NCBI RefSeq assembly: GCF_017811155.1
Contig: NZ_JACVCV010000009.1
Location: forward strand, 124,001-188,000
From: Lunatimonas salinarum
GTDB lineage: Bacteria > Bacteroidota > Bacteroidia > Cytophagales > Cyclobacteriaceae
Reading direction: 5' to 3'
Length of the DNA stretch: 64,000 bases
Below, piece after piece: positions 1-6,739 of the stretch (the stretch's first letter is position 1; the number at the start of each line of letters is the position of its first letter). The notes beneath the pieces are model-generated. The model worked only from the letters and a program-made list of their open reading frames with translations. It made no database searches and was not told the origin of the DNA. The position numbers were made by a program, and so were the translations under genes.

Positions 1-1071
1 TGTTTCCAAGGTAGGTTTCAGTTGCGTTGGGGGGAAAAAGTCGTATTCGATGGCATATCCTGGTCTGAACATCTTGGCTTGTTCGAATCCTGGAATTTGT
101 CGTAGTGCTTTGTATTGGACATCTTCGGGTAGGGACGTTGAAAATCCATTTACGTAGATCTCCACGGTATTCCAACCCTCAGGCTCTACGAATATTTGAT
201 GGCGTTCTCGTTCGGCAAATCGGTTTATCTTGTCCTCTATGGACGGGCAGTAGCGTGGCCCTAATCCTTTAATTCGCCCATTGAACATAGGAGATCGGTC
301 AAATCCAGTCTCTAGGGTTTCGTGTACGGCTTTGTTCGTATAGGTAATCCAGCAGCTGCGTTGGTTTTTTAAGGCTTGTGTAGTGGGTGAATAGGAAAAC
401 TTTTCTGGGAATTCATCTCCGTGTTGTTCTTCCATTTTGGTGTAATCGAGGGACCTTCCATCTACTCTGGGTGGTGTTCCTGTTTTCATTCTCCCTGATT
501 CAAAGCCTAGTGCTGTTAGGTCTTCTGTAATTCCTTTAGCTGGTGACTCGCCGGTTCGGCCACCGCCCATCTGTTTTTCTCCGATATGGATAATTCCGTT
601 GAGAAACGTTCCATTGGTTAGTACAACAGATTTTGCAGGTATTTCTATTCCTATTCCAGTTCGAACTCCTCTTACGACGCCATTTTTGACGATGATACCC
701 CGAATCATCTCCTGCCAAAAATCAACGTTAGGTGTTTGTTCTAGTGCTAGGCGCCACTCTTCGGCGAATCGCATGCGATCATTTTGGGTTCTGGGTGACC
801 ACATGGCAGGTCCTTTAGAACGGTTTAGCATTCGAAACTGTATCATAGAGTTGTCGGATATAATCCCCGACATACCTCCAAGTGCATCAATCTCTCGGAC
901 GATTTGCCCTTTTGCGACGCCTCCCATTGCCGGATTGCAAGACATTTGTGCAATGGTGTTCATATTCATTGTACATAGGAGTACTTTAGATCCCATACGT
1001 GCAGCAGCATGTGCTGCTTCGCATCCGGCATGACCCGCTCCTACTACAATTACGTCATATTCTGGAAACAT
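1..1071 (-). CDS. mnmG: tRNA uridine-5-carboxymethylaminomethyl(34) synthesis enzyme MnmG (partial, N-terminal 357 residues)
   Basis: MnmG (GidA) works with MnmE to place the carboxymethylaminomethyl group on U34 of certain tRNAs, using FAD and methylene-tetrahydrofolate. The visible N-terminus has the FAD-binding dinucleotide fold with GAGHAGCEAA at about residues 11-20. It is followed by the MnmG blocks CNPAMGGVAKG and GPAMWSPR, and further in by MGGGRTGES and MKTGTPPR. The gene runs leftward and is cut by the window start; the full protein is normally about 620 residues. The ATG at 1069-1071 gives the usual MnmG start with the beta strand DVIVVGAG close behind. The 108 bp between this start and the ybeY stop hold two parS-like palindromes, so its promoter must overlap or sit among them. 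Confidence 0.96.
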   Translation of the reverse strand, partial: MFPEYDVIVVGAGHAGCEAAHAAARMGSKVLLCTMNMNTIAQMSCNPAMGGVAKGQIVREIDALGGMSGIISDNSMIQFRMLNRSKGPAMWSPRTQNDRMRFAEEWRLALEQTPNVDFWQEMIRGIIVKNGVVRGVRTGIGIEIPAKSVVLTNGTFLNGIIHIGEKQMGGGRTGESPAKGITEDLTALGFESGRMKTGTPPRVDGRSLDYTKMEEQHGDEFPEKFSYSPTTQALKNQRSCWITYTNKAVHETLETGFDRSPMFNGRIKGLGPRYCPSIEDKINRFAERERHQIFVEPEGWNTVEIYVNGFSTSLPEDVQYKALRQIPGFEQAKMFRPGYAIEYDFFPPTQLKPTLET

Positions 1072-1088
1072 GATTTTTTTTTCTTAGG

Positions 1089-1104
1089 TGTTCCACGTGG
1101 AACA
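1089..1104. other. parS: parS-like centromere site 1 (ParB binding)
   Basis: The sequence TGTTCCACGTGGAACA is a perfect 16-bp palindrome. It fits the bacterial parS consensus TGTTNCACGTGNAACA, which ParB binds to start spreading along the chromosome around the origin. It lies 17 bp upstream of the mnmG start codon. Known from the family: parS sites cluster near oriC and are often close to gidA/parAB. ParB binding here is inferred from the exact match. Confidence 0.85.
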
Positions 1105-1156
1105 GTTTTGATTTAATACCTCAATTTTCTGTTGCGCAAAGTACTGGTTAGTGAAG

Positions 1157-1178
1157 TACTGTTCCACGTGGAACAGTA
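1157..1178. other. parS: parS-like centromere site 2 (ParB binding), 22-bp perfect palindrome
   Basis: The same 16-bp core, TGTTCCACGTGGAACA, recurs at 1160-1175. Here three more complementary bases on each side extend it to a 22-bp perfect palindrome (1157-1178). The two cores start 71 bp apart, about seven helical turns. The palindrome ends 1 bp before the ybeY stop codon, so on RNA it could also form a hairpin just after ybeY, although no U-tract follows. Two exact copies in a 90-bp interval make chance very unlikely. Confidence 0.87.
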
Positions 1179-1179
1179 G

Positions 1180-1611
1180 CTACTGTTGGGTTGCATGGAA
1201 TTGATCGATGGCTTGTTCTTCTTTGGTTCGCATTATAGAGACTTCCTCTGTTGTTTTGTCTTTATACCCACAAAGGTGGAGAAGCCCATGACTGATTACT
1301 CTTTTAAGTTCGCGATCGAACGTTTGGTTTAATTTGCTGGCGTTTTCGCTTACTCTATCAATACTAATGTAGATTTCTCCTTCTATGCGGTTTTTTCCGT
1401 CGCTTTGGTCAAAGGTAATGATATCGGTATACGTATCGTGTGCGAGATACGCTAGGTTGATGTGATGTAAATAGGTATCGGAGCAGAATATGTACAAAAG
1501 TTCCTTGATAGATAGCCCCTCCTTTTCTGCTACGGCTGTCAGCCATTTTTTGTAGGCGTTTTTTTGCTTTAACTCAAAGGAGGTATCTTCTGTAAAAAAG
1601 CGAATGGCCAT
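1180..1611 (-). CDS. ybeY: endoribonuclease YbeY (rRNA maturation)
   Basis: YbeY is a single-domain metalloprotein needed for 16S rRNA 3'-end maturation and ribosome quality control. The 143-residue protein has the expected small size. The family signature is HGLLHLCGYKD at about 108-118, with metal-ligand histidines H108 and H112. The third position, usually His in GYDH, reads Lys-Asp here (GYKDKT), so D118 may replace it. DIITFD (63-68) is the other conserved block. It lies 1 bp from the upstream anti-sigma-like gene, so the two are probably co-transcribed. Its stop sits directly beside the second parS site. Confidence 0.93.
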   Translation of the reverse strand: MAIRFFTEDTSFELKQKNAYKKWLTAVAEKEGLSIKELLYIFCSDTYLHHINLAYLAHDTYTDIITFDQSDGKNRIEGEIYISIDRVSENASKLNQTFDRELKRVISHGLLHLCGYKDKTTEEVSIMRTKEEQAIDQFHATQQ

Positions 1612-1612
1612 T

Positions 1613-2014
1613 TCAATTTAGGTAAAAGGTAAGCGTCGTTTTGCTTCCATTATTTTCGAATGAGAGCTCATCGCACAGATGCTTCATTAAAAAGACCCCT
1701 CTCCCACCAGTCTTCTCTAAGTTTTCGGGAGCGGTAGGATCCTTAAGGTGTTGGTAATCGTACCCGCTTCCTTCATCCTCAACGATGAATTTCAGTTGGT
1801 TTTCATGAAACTCCAACACTAACTTAACCTGCTTTTTTGGATCTTCCCTGTTTCCGTGTATAATGGCATTACTCACACATTCCGTTACAGAAATCATGAT
1901 ATTGCCGTAGATATCGTCGTTTATCTGATATTTTACCTTGGCATTGTCGATGAAACTTTCAACGATTGTTATGTTTTCAATCAATGAAGGAATAGAAATT
2001 TTGATCGATTTCAT
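1613..2014 (-). CDS. RsbW-like ATP-binding protein (HATPase, anti-sigma/serine-kinase type)
   Basis: This is a 133-residue stand-alone GHKL ATPase domain of the RsbW/SpoIIAB type. The N-box ECVSNAIIHGN is at 45-55, the G1 box DEGSGYD at 80-86 and the glycine lid GGRG at 103-106, so ATP binding should be intact. Relatives bind a sigma factor or phosphorylate an anti-sigma-factor antagonist, and in Bacteroidota they often act in PP2C/STAS switch systems. No sigma factor or STAS gene lies beside it, so the partner is unknown. It ends 1 bp before ybeY starts, suggesting one transcript with ybeY and possibly mnmG. Confidence 0.85.
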   Translation of the reverse strand: MKSIKISIPSLIENITIVESFIDNAKVKYQINDDIYGNIMISVTECVSNAIIHGNREDPKKQVKLVLEFHENQLKFIVEDEGSGYDYQHLKDPTAPENLEKTGGRGVFLMKHLCDELSFENNGSKTTLTFYLN

Positions 2015-2056
2015 TTATAATATGCTCTTATACGTTGAAATACTTTACCTATTTAT

Positions 2057-2821
2057 TCACTGAATCTCGATTAAAATAGGGCAGTGATCGGAGTGCTCTG
2101 CGTCAGGTAATATCGTTGACGTTTTTATTCTTTCGGTTAGCGATAAGGTATTCATGTGGTAGTCTATACGCCATCCTTTATTTTTTGTTCGCGCATTGGC
2201 CCGGTAGCTCCACCATGTATACTTACCGGCTTCTTCTGGGTGCAAACGCCTGAAGCTGTCATCAAAGCCAGATTGGGTGAATTTGTCCATCCATGCACGT
2301 TCTTCTGGAAGAAATCCAGAGGATTTCTTATTTGATATTGGATCGTGGATGTCTATCGCCTGATGACAGATATTGTAATCCCCGCTCCAAATCAAATTTG
2401 GGTGTGTTCTTCTGATATCCTGGGATATTCCGAAGAGATCGTCCAAAAACTCGTATTTGAAAGATTGCCTCACATCTCCGGTTGTTCCTGAAGGAAAGTA
2501 TGTATTGATAAAACTGAAATCTCCAAAATCTAACCTTAGCATTCTCCCTTCGTCATCGTACTTGGGCAGATCCATCCCGTATTTTACGTGATTTGGCTTA
2601 ATTTTGGTAAGAGTGGCTACACCGCTGTATCCTTTTTTAACCGCTGCATGCCAGTATATCTCATATCCTAAGTCTTTAAATGCTGATGTATCTATCTGGT
2701 CTTCAGTTGATTTAACTTCTTGTAGGCCAATTACATCCGGATTTAAGCCTGCGAGCCAGTCGATAAACCCGCGCTTTATCGCAGCCCTGATTCCGTTTAC
2801 ATTGTAAGAAACAATCTTCAT
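2057..2821 (-). CDS. xth: exodeoxyribonuclease III (AP endonuclease family)
   Basis: This is a 254-residue member of the exonuclease III / ExoA AP-endonuclease family, which nicks DNA at abasic sites and trims 3' ends in base-excision repair. Metal-site residues are visible: N7 and N9 in SYNVNG, E35 in LQEVK, the catalytic GDYN at 147-150, and the C-terminal SDH at 244-246. Length is normal for the family. It starts directly where the upstream gene stops (2822), so the two are almost certainly translated from one mRNA. Confidence 0.95.
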   Translation of the reverse strand: MKIVSYNVNGIRAAIKRGFIDWLAGLNPDVIGLQEVKSTEDQIDTSAFKDLGYEIYWHAAVKKGYSGVATLTKIKPNHVKYGMDLPKYDDEGRMLRLDFGDFSFINTYFPSGTTGDVRQSFKYEFLDDLFGISQDIRRTHPNLIWSGDYNICHQAIDIHDPISNKKSSGFLPEERAWMDKFTQSGFDDSFRRLHPEEAGKYTWWSYRANARTKNKGWRIDYHMNTLSLTERIKTSTILPDAEHSDHCPILIEIQ

Positions 2822-3184
2822 TTAGTTAATTTCTGTTTCAAATTCTTTTTCAAAGTATTCCAACACATGAAGTTTGAGGAGCTTTTCTTGTTCCGCACTG
2901 TCCAAATGTGGAAGTTCCTTTAACAGATTCCAATGAGGCCATCCGTCTTGATCAATAAATGCCAATTCGTAAAATCCAGATAAGCTGAGCACCTTACATA
3001 CAGCGATGTGCATTAAATCCTGCTTCTCCTCCTTTGAAAAGGGTCTATGTCCCTGACCAAGTTCTTGAACACCAATGATAAATAAAACGGCGTTCAGATC
3101 AGAGGGTTTTTTGTTGAGTAAATTTTCCAGACCACTCAGTAATTTACCCCATCGAATATCTAAGTCTAGGTCTTTTTTAAACAT
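2822..3184 (-). CDS. conserved hypothetical protein upstream of exonuclease III
   Basis: The function of this 120-residue soluble protein is not recognised. It is rich in Leu, Glu and Lys, with several predicted helices and no signal peptide, membrane segment or cysteine cluster. A striking segment is GVQELGQGHRPFSKEEKQ near residues 38-55. It abuts the exonuclease III gene with no gap, so the pair form an operon. A promoter-like TATATTTG lies about 55 bp upstream. Direct coupling to a repair nuclease suggests a housekeeping role, but that is inference only. Confidence 0.75.
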   Translation of the reverse strand: MFKKDLDLDIRWGKLLSGLENLLNKKPSDLNAVLFIIGVQELGQGHRPFSKEEKQDLMHIAVCKVLSLSGFYELAFIDQDGWPHWNLLKELPHLDSAEQEKLLKLHVLEYFEKEFETEIN

Positions 3185-3238
3185 AATTGACTTACCGCCT
3201 GATTTTGATTAAATTAACTGAAAACTAGCCTCAAGCTA

Positions 3239-3246
3239 CAAATATA
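3239..3246 (-). promoter_or_regulatory. candidate -7 element TATATTTG for the hypothetical gene / xth operon
   Basis: Read on the minus strand, the sequence is TATATTTG, a full match to the Bacteroidota -7 element TAnnTTTG. It would start transcription near 3232, giving a leader of about 48 nt before the ATG at 3184. No clear TTG/TTTG -33 element is found at the expected 19-21 nt spacing, so the call rests on the -7 element and its position. Confidence 0.4.
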
Positions 3247-3289
3247 GTAGGAATTGACAGTACTTATAACTTAACAACCCTTTTTACCT

Positions 3290-3982
3290 ATGCGTTTCAC
3301 CTTATGGGAGGATTTTTTGGCCTTGGTATTCCCAGTTACCTGCGGCTTGTGCAACAGAAGCCTGTATGCGTTTGAAACGGATTTATGCCGTATCTGTGAA
3401 GCTTCTCTCCCTGTCACGCTTTTTCATACGACACCTAGAGATAACGAGCTTACAAGAAAGCTTGCAGGACTTGCCAATATACGAATGGCACTAGCCTATT
3501 TGCGTTTTTCGAAGCGCGGTAAAAGCCAGAAGCTGCTACATCAACTTAAATATAGAAACAAGCCTATGCTTGGAATCAAGTTGGGTAAATTGTATGGGCA
3601 TTTACTTCTCGAACAGGGTTTCCATCAAGAGTGGGATTTGATCATACCCGTTCCACTGCATCGTAGTAAAGAAAGGAGGAGAGGCTATAATCAGAGCCGT
3701 TGCTTTGCGGACGGCTTGGGAGAGGCCTTGGGCATAGCGGTGATAAATGGATTGGAAAGATGTGTAAACACGAGTACCCAAACCAGAAAAACGAGGCTTC
3801 AGCGATGGGAAAACGTGGCGGAGGTTTTCAAAATAGTTGATGAAGGTCCTATAGCAGGAAAGCGAATACTGCTAGTGGATGACGTCATGACCACAGGAGC
3901 TACGCTTGCCGCCTGTGCCAATCTACTCCAAGAAGCGCAACCAGCAAGCATAGACCTTGCTGTTATAGCCGCCGGAAGGTAA
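3290..3982 (+). CDS. comF: ComF family protein (phosphoribosyltransferase fold)
   Basis: This is a 230-residue ComF/GntX-type protein, linked to DNA uptake in naturally competent bacteria, though its exact reaction is unclear. The N-terminal zinc-finger-like cysteines are C18-x2-C21 and C33-x2-C36. The body is a type I phosphoribosyltransferase domain with the family segment PVPLHRSKERRRGYNQS (120-136) and the PRPP-binding loop LLVDDVMTTGAT (194-205). It converges with the nuclease gene and leaves only 3 bp between the stops. The ATG at 3290 is the first in frame and places the cysteine motif at the usual distance. Confidence 0.93.
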   Translation: MRFTLWEDFLALVFPVTCGLCNRSLYAFETDLCRICEASLPVTLFHTTPRDNELTRKLAGLANIRMALAYLRFSKRGKSQKLLHQLKYRNKPMLGIKLGKLYGHLLLEQGFHQEWDLIIPVPLHRSKERRRGYNQSRCFADGLGEALGIAVINGLERCVNTSTQTRKTRLQRWENVAEVFKIVDEGPIAGKRILLVDDVMTTGATLAACANLLQEAQPASIDLAVIAAGR

Positions 3983-3985
3983 TGA

Positions 3986-4759
3986 TCAACCGTATATATC
4001 GTTTAAAATTCCGGCCAGGCGCAAGCCAGCAGCCAACAGCCTTTCCTCGATCACGGGAAAAGCCACGTAGTCGTATCCGTAACTGAGGCGACCATCCTGG
4101 GGAATATCGTAAACGATAGGCCTGAGGGCTACTGCCTCCCGAAGCCAATCCTCGATGGAGGCTTTTTGGTATTTTTGTACCGTGTTAGCATTGGCTCGGC
4201 GATTTAGATGTTCCGCCAGTTCCATATAGCTTAGTTGCTTTCCATCAATGATTTGACTGTCCCAAACCCGGTGAATATTGGAGTTCTGATTGAAATAGGT
4301 CACGCATACGTCGTTCCCCCCCCTATCATCGCCTTTTCCTACATGCAATGGTTGGTGAAGGTCTCCAACAAGATGAATGAGCATCTTTAGGTATTCGGAC
4401 TCTTCTTTTTCTGTCAATCCGCCATCCTTAAGGGCTTTTATGATCATATTTGTTTTGTCGTAAGCATCACCGTCCTTTTCCTGAATGGATGGGTTGTAGG
4501 GTTTTCCTTCTTCCAGGGTAAGATAGTGCCATGTATTCAAATGATCGTAGCGTCTATCAGACTTCACATTGTCCATCCAGTTAGCTGCCATTGCTACCGA
4601 CTCTGACCCCAATATCGCTTTAATCCGTTTTCTAGCTTTATTGTTCAAATGCCATTCTGCAAGTTGCCCCACAACGCGGTGACCGGTTTGACCCCATCCC
4701 CAGCAATCTATTGCAGCTAGTGATGTGATGAGTAATAATATCAGGTATTTCCTTTTCAT
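3986..4759 (-). CDS. secreted S1/P1-type nuclease
   Basis: This is a zinc-dependent single-strand nuclease of the S1/P1 family, 257 residues, acting outside the inner membrane on RNA, ssDNA and 3'-phosphates. A short signal peptide (about 1-19) precedes W20, which in this family becomes the mature N-terminus and a zinc ligand. Other expected ligands are H27 (GQTGHR), D63 (NWMDNVK), HLVGDLHQPLH at 129-139, and H163/D167 in NIHRVWDSQ. All three zinc sites therefore look complete. It probably serves nucleotide or phosphate scavenging. It is a single gene, convergent with comF. Confidence 0.93.
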   Translation of the reverse strand: MKRKYLILLLITSLAAIDCWGWGQTGHRVVGQLAEWHLNNKARKRIKAILGSESVAMAANWMDNVKSDRRYDHLNTWHYLTLEEGKPYNPSIQEKDGDAYDKTNMIIKALKDGGLTEKEESEYLKMLIHLVGDLHQPLHVGKGDDRGGNDVCVTYFNQNSNIHRVWDSQIIDGKQLSYMELAEHLNRRANANTVQKYQKASIEDWLREAVALRPIVYDIPQDGRLSYGYDYVAFPVIEERLLAAGLRLAGILNDIYG

Positions 4760-4782
4760 GTGTCTATAATTGATTTTTCAAA

Positions 4783-4917
4783 GGTCACATGGAATCTCGC
4801 ATGGCGGATAGTCATCCCAGTGTGTGTCGCTTGCGTCATGCTCGATTTCATCTATTTATAATTTGTTCTTAAGCGGTCAGATGGAATCTCGCACGAATTC
4901 CCTGATAGCTATCGGGG
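4783..4917. repeat. intergenic repeat pair plus near-palindrome between nuclease and amidohydrolase genes
   Basis: A 19-bp unit occurs at 4783-4801 (GGTCACATGGAATCTCGCA) and again at 4875-4893 with one mismatch, the copies starting 92 bp apart. Right after the second copy, 4900-4917 is an 18-nt near-perfect palindrome around GATAGCTATC with one G-T mispair. The palindrome could act as a terminator for the leftward amidohydrolase transcript, but no U-run follows. The 251-bp gap shows no coding potential. Confidence 0.4.
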
Positions 4918-5010
4918 CATCCCCCTGTATGAGATTGCTTTCTCATGGGCATTTCATGTGTCTTTTCGATGAATCGATTTAAGCCCGTGGGCGTGAATGA
5001 GAGAAAACCC

Positions 5011-6198
5011 CTATTTTTTGAGCTCTTCCAGGGCTAGCCAAGCCATCAGTCCAGTACTTACCTCCAATGCATCTTCCTCTACATCAAAAGTAGGCGTGTG
5101 TACACCGGAGACGATGCCTCTGGCTTCATTTCTTGTTCCGAGCCTATAAAAACACCCCGCCATCTCTTGGGTATAATAGGAAAAATCTTCTGCTGCCATC
5201 CATAGATCCAGGTCTAACACGTTCTCTTCACCCAAGTATTCCTTTGCCGCTAGTATGGAGCGCTCGGTGAGTTCTGGATCATTCCTTAAAAATGGATAGC
5301 CGTGCAAAATATTTACCTCAACTTTCCCTCCCATGCCCTCGGCAATGCCGGTAGCAATCTGGTGTATCAGTTCCTTCGCTCTTTTGCGCCAAGCCTCATC
5401 CAAGGTACGGAAGGTGCCCTCGATACGTACCTCGTTAGGAATTACGTTGGTGGCACCATTGGCGATTACTTTTCCGAAAGAAAGCACTGAGGGAACCTTG
5501 GGACTAGCGTTCCGGCTCACAATCTGTTGTAATGCCACAATCAGATGAGAGGCAATCAAAACGGGGTCTACGAGTGTCTCGGGCATAGCTCCGTGTCCTC
5601 CCTTCCCCTTTACCGTTATATAAATTTCATCTGCACTGGCCATATACATCCCGGGACGAAAGCCAACTTTGCCGGCTGGTATGTGGGGCATCACATGCTG
5701 ACCAATAATTGCTGTGGGTTTAGGATTTTCGAGGCACTTATCTTGGATCATGAAAGAGGCTCCTCCCGGAGCTTTTTCTTCTCCTGGCTGAAAGATGAGC
5801 TTTATAGTGCCTTCAAAATCATTTTGTAGACGGTGCAAGATATCGGCAGTACCTAACAGGGAAGAAGTATGCACATCATGCCCGCAAGCATGCATAACAC
5901 CTGCTCTTTTGGATTTATAGGGGACGTCATTTTCTTCTGTTATTGGAAGTGCGTCCATATCCGCTCGTAGGGCGATCGTCTTTTTGCCGGGATTTTTGCC
6001 TTCTATAAGGGCTACCAGCCCGGTAGTCGCTTTCTTTTCAATCTTTTGGATCCCGATCGAACGAAGCTTCGCCTCTACGAACTGAGCTGTTTCGTACTCT
6101 TCGAACGAGAGTTCGGGATGCTGATGGAGGTGTCTGCGGACGGCAATGGATTCTTCTTTGATTTCTTTTGCAAGATCCTTAATCCTGTTCTTGAGCAT
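5011..6198 (-). CDS. M20 family metallo-amidohydrolase (N-acyl-amino-acid / IAA-amino-acid hydrolase type)
   Basis: This 395-residue M20D peptidase-like enzyme removes acyl groups from amino acids with a two-metal centre. Ligands are seen in HACGHDVH (103-110, with C105, H107 and probable H110) and in GEE at 139-141. Further conserved blocks are IGQHVMPHIPAGKVG, MAAEDFSYY and GVHTPTFDVEED near the C-terminus, the last carrying the final metal histidine. There is no signal peptide, so it is cytoplasmic. Its start overlaps the end of the upstream SPOR lipoprotein gene by 20 bp, so translation is probably coupled. The physiological substrate is unknown. Confidence 0.92.
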   Translation of the reverse strand: MLKNRIKDLAKEIKEESIAVRRHLHQHPELSFEEYETAQFVEAKLRSIGIQKIEKKATTGLVALIEGKNPGKKTIALRADMDALPITEENDVPYKSKRAGVMHACGHDVHTSSLLGTADILHRLQNDFEGTIKLIFQPGEEKAPGGASFMIQDKCLENPKPTAIIGQHVMPHIPAGKVGFRPGMYMASADEIYITVKGKGGHGAMPETLVDPVLIASHLIVALQQIVSRNASPKVPSVLSFGKVIANGATNVIPNEVRIEGTFRTLDEAWRKRAKELIHQIATGIAEGMGGKVEVNILHGYPFLRNDPELTERSILAAKEYLGEENVLDLDLWMAAEDFSYYTQEMAGCFYRLGTRNEARGIVSGVHTPTFDVEEDALEVSTGLMAWLALEELKK

Positions 6199-6727
6199 TC
6201 TCTAGTGTGTCTTGTGGTTGTTCGGGAAGGTTTCGTTCAAATCGGTCTTGGATAATTCGGGCCGAAGGAAAATCAACCTTAATTTTTTCATACCAAGCCA
6301 AGGCCTCAATCCGGTTGATGTACCGACCTACCTTTACCAAATAGCGGGGCTGTTGGTATTGCATAAAGGTGGTGATTTCCTTGTGAGCGGAGTACAGGTC
6401 ATTTCTGGTTTTAAAGGCCTCCTCCCGGTCTACACCGCTATATACCAGAATCGTAAATCCACTGAAAAAGTTTTCACTTTCATTCGTCTTAATATAATTT
6501 TGGTTAGCTATGGCCAAATCATCGTCTACAGGCGCAACAGCAGCCCCCGTTTTGCGGACGGTCTCCACTGTTGTAGGTAAGGCGTCAAAGGATTTTCGAG
6601 TGGTACTTAGATCCTCCCGGTAATCGGCATATCTTTCAGCCGATCCACCGCTTTTTGAAATGGTGATAAAACCGCATCCGGAGGAAACACTCAGCCAAAA
6701 TCCGGCAAGCAAGATTCGTTTAAACAT
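6179..6727 (-). CDS. SPOR-domain lipoprotein
   Basis: This is a 182-residue exported protein. A hydrophobic N-terminus ends at a lipobox-like SVSSGC, so it is probably lipid-anchored. The C-terminal half (about 95-165) reads as a SPOR domain, with FTILVYSGVDREEAFKTRNDL followed by PRYLVKVGRYINRIEA, the usual beta-alpha-beta repeat. SPOR domains bind denuded septal peptidoglycan. It lies 12 bp downstream of secA and overlaps the amidohydrolase gene, forming a leftward secA-SPOR-amidohydrolase set. Its role is probably in the cell envelope or division; the partner is not known. Confidence 0.8.
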   Translation of the reverse strand: MFKRILLAGFWLSVSSGCGFITISKSGGSAERYADYREDLSTTRKSFDALPTTVETVRKTGAAVAPVDDDLAIANQNYIKTNESENFFSGFTILVYSGVDREEAFKTRNDLYSAHKEITTFMQYQQPRYLVKVGRYINRIEALAWYEKIKVDFPSARIIQDRFERNLPEQPQDTLENAQEQD

Positions 6728-6739
6728 TCTTATCGGGTT

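Noticed and set aside
599-1033. Plus-strand open frame of 144 codons
   Set aside because: It is antisense to the clearly conserved mnmG coding sequence and has no protein-like signature.
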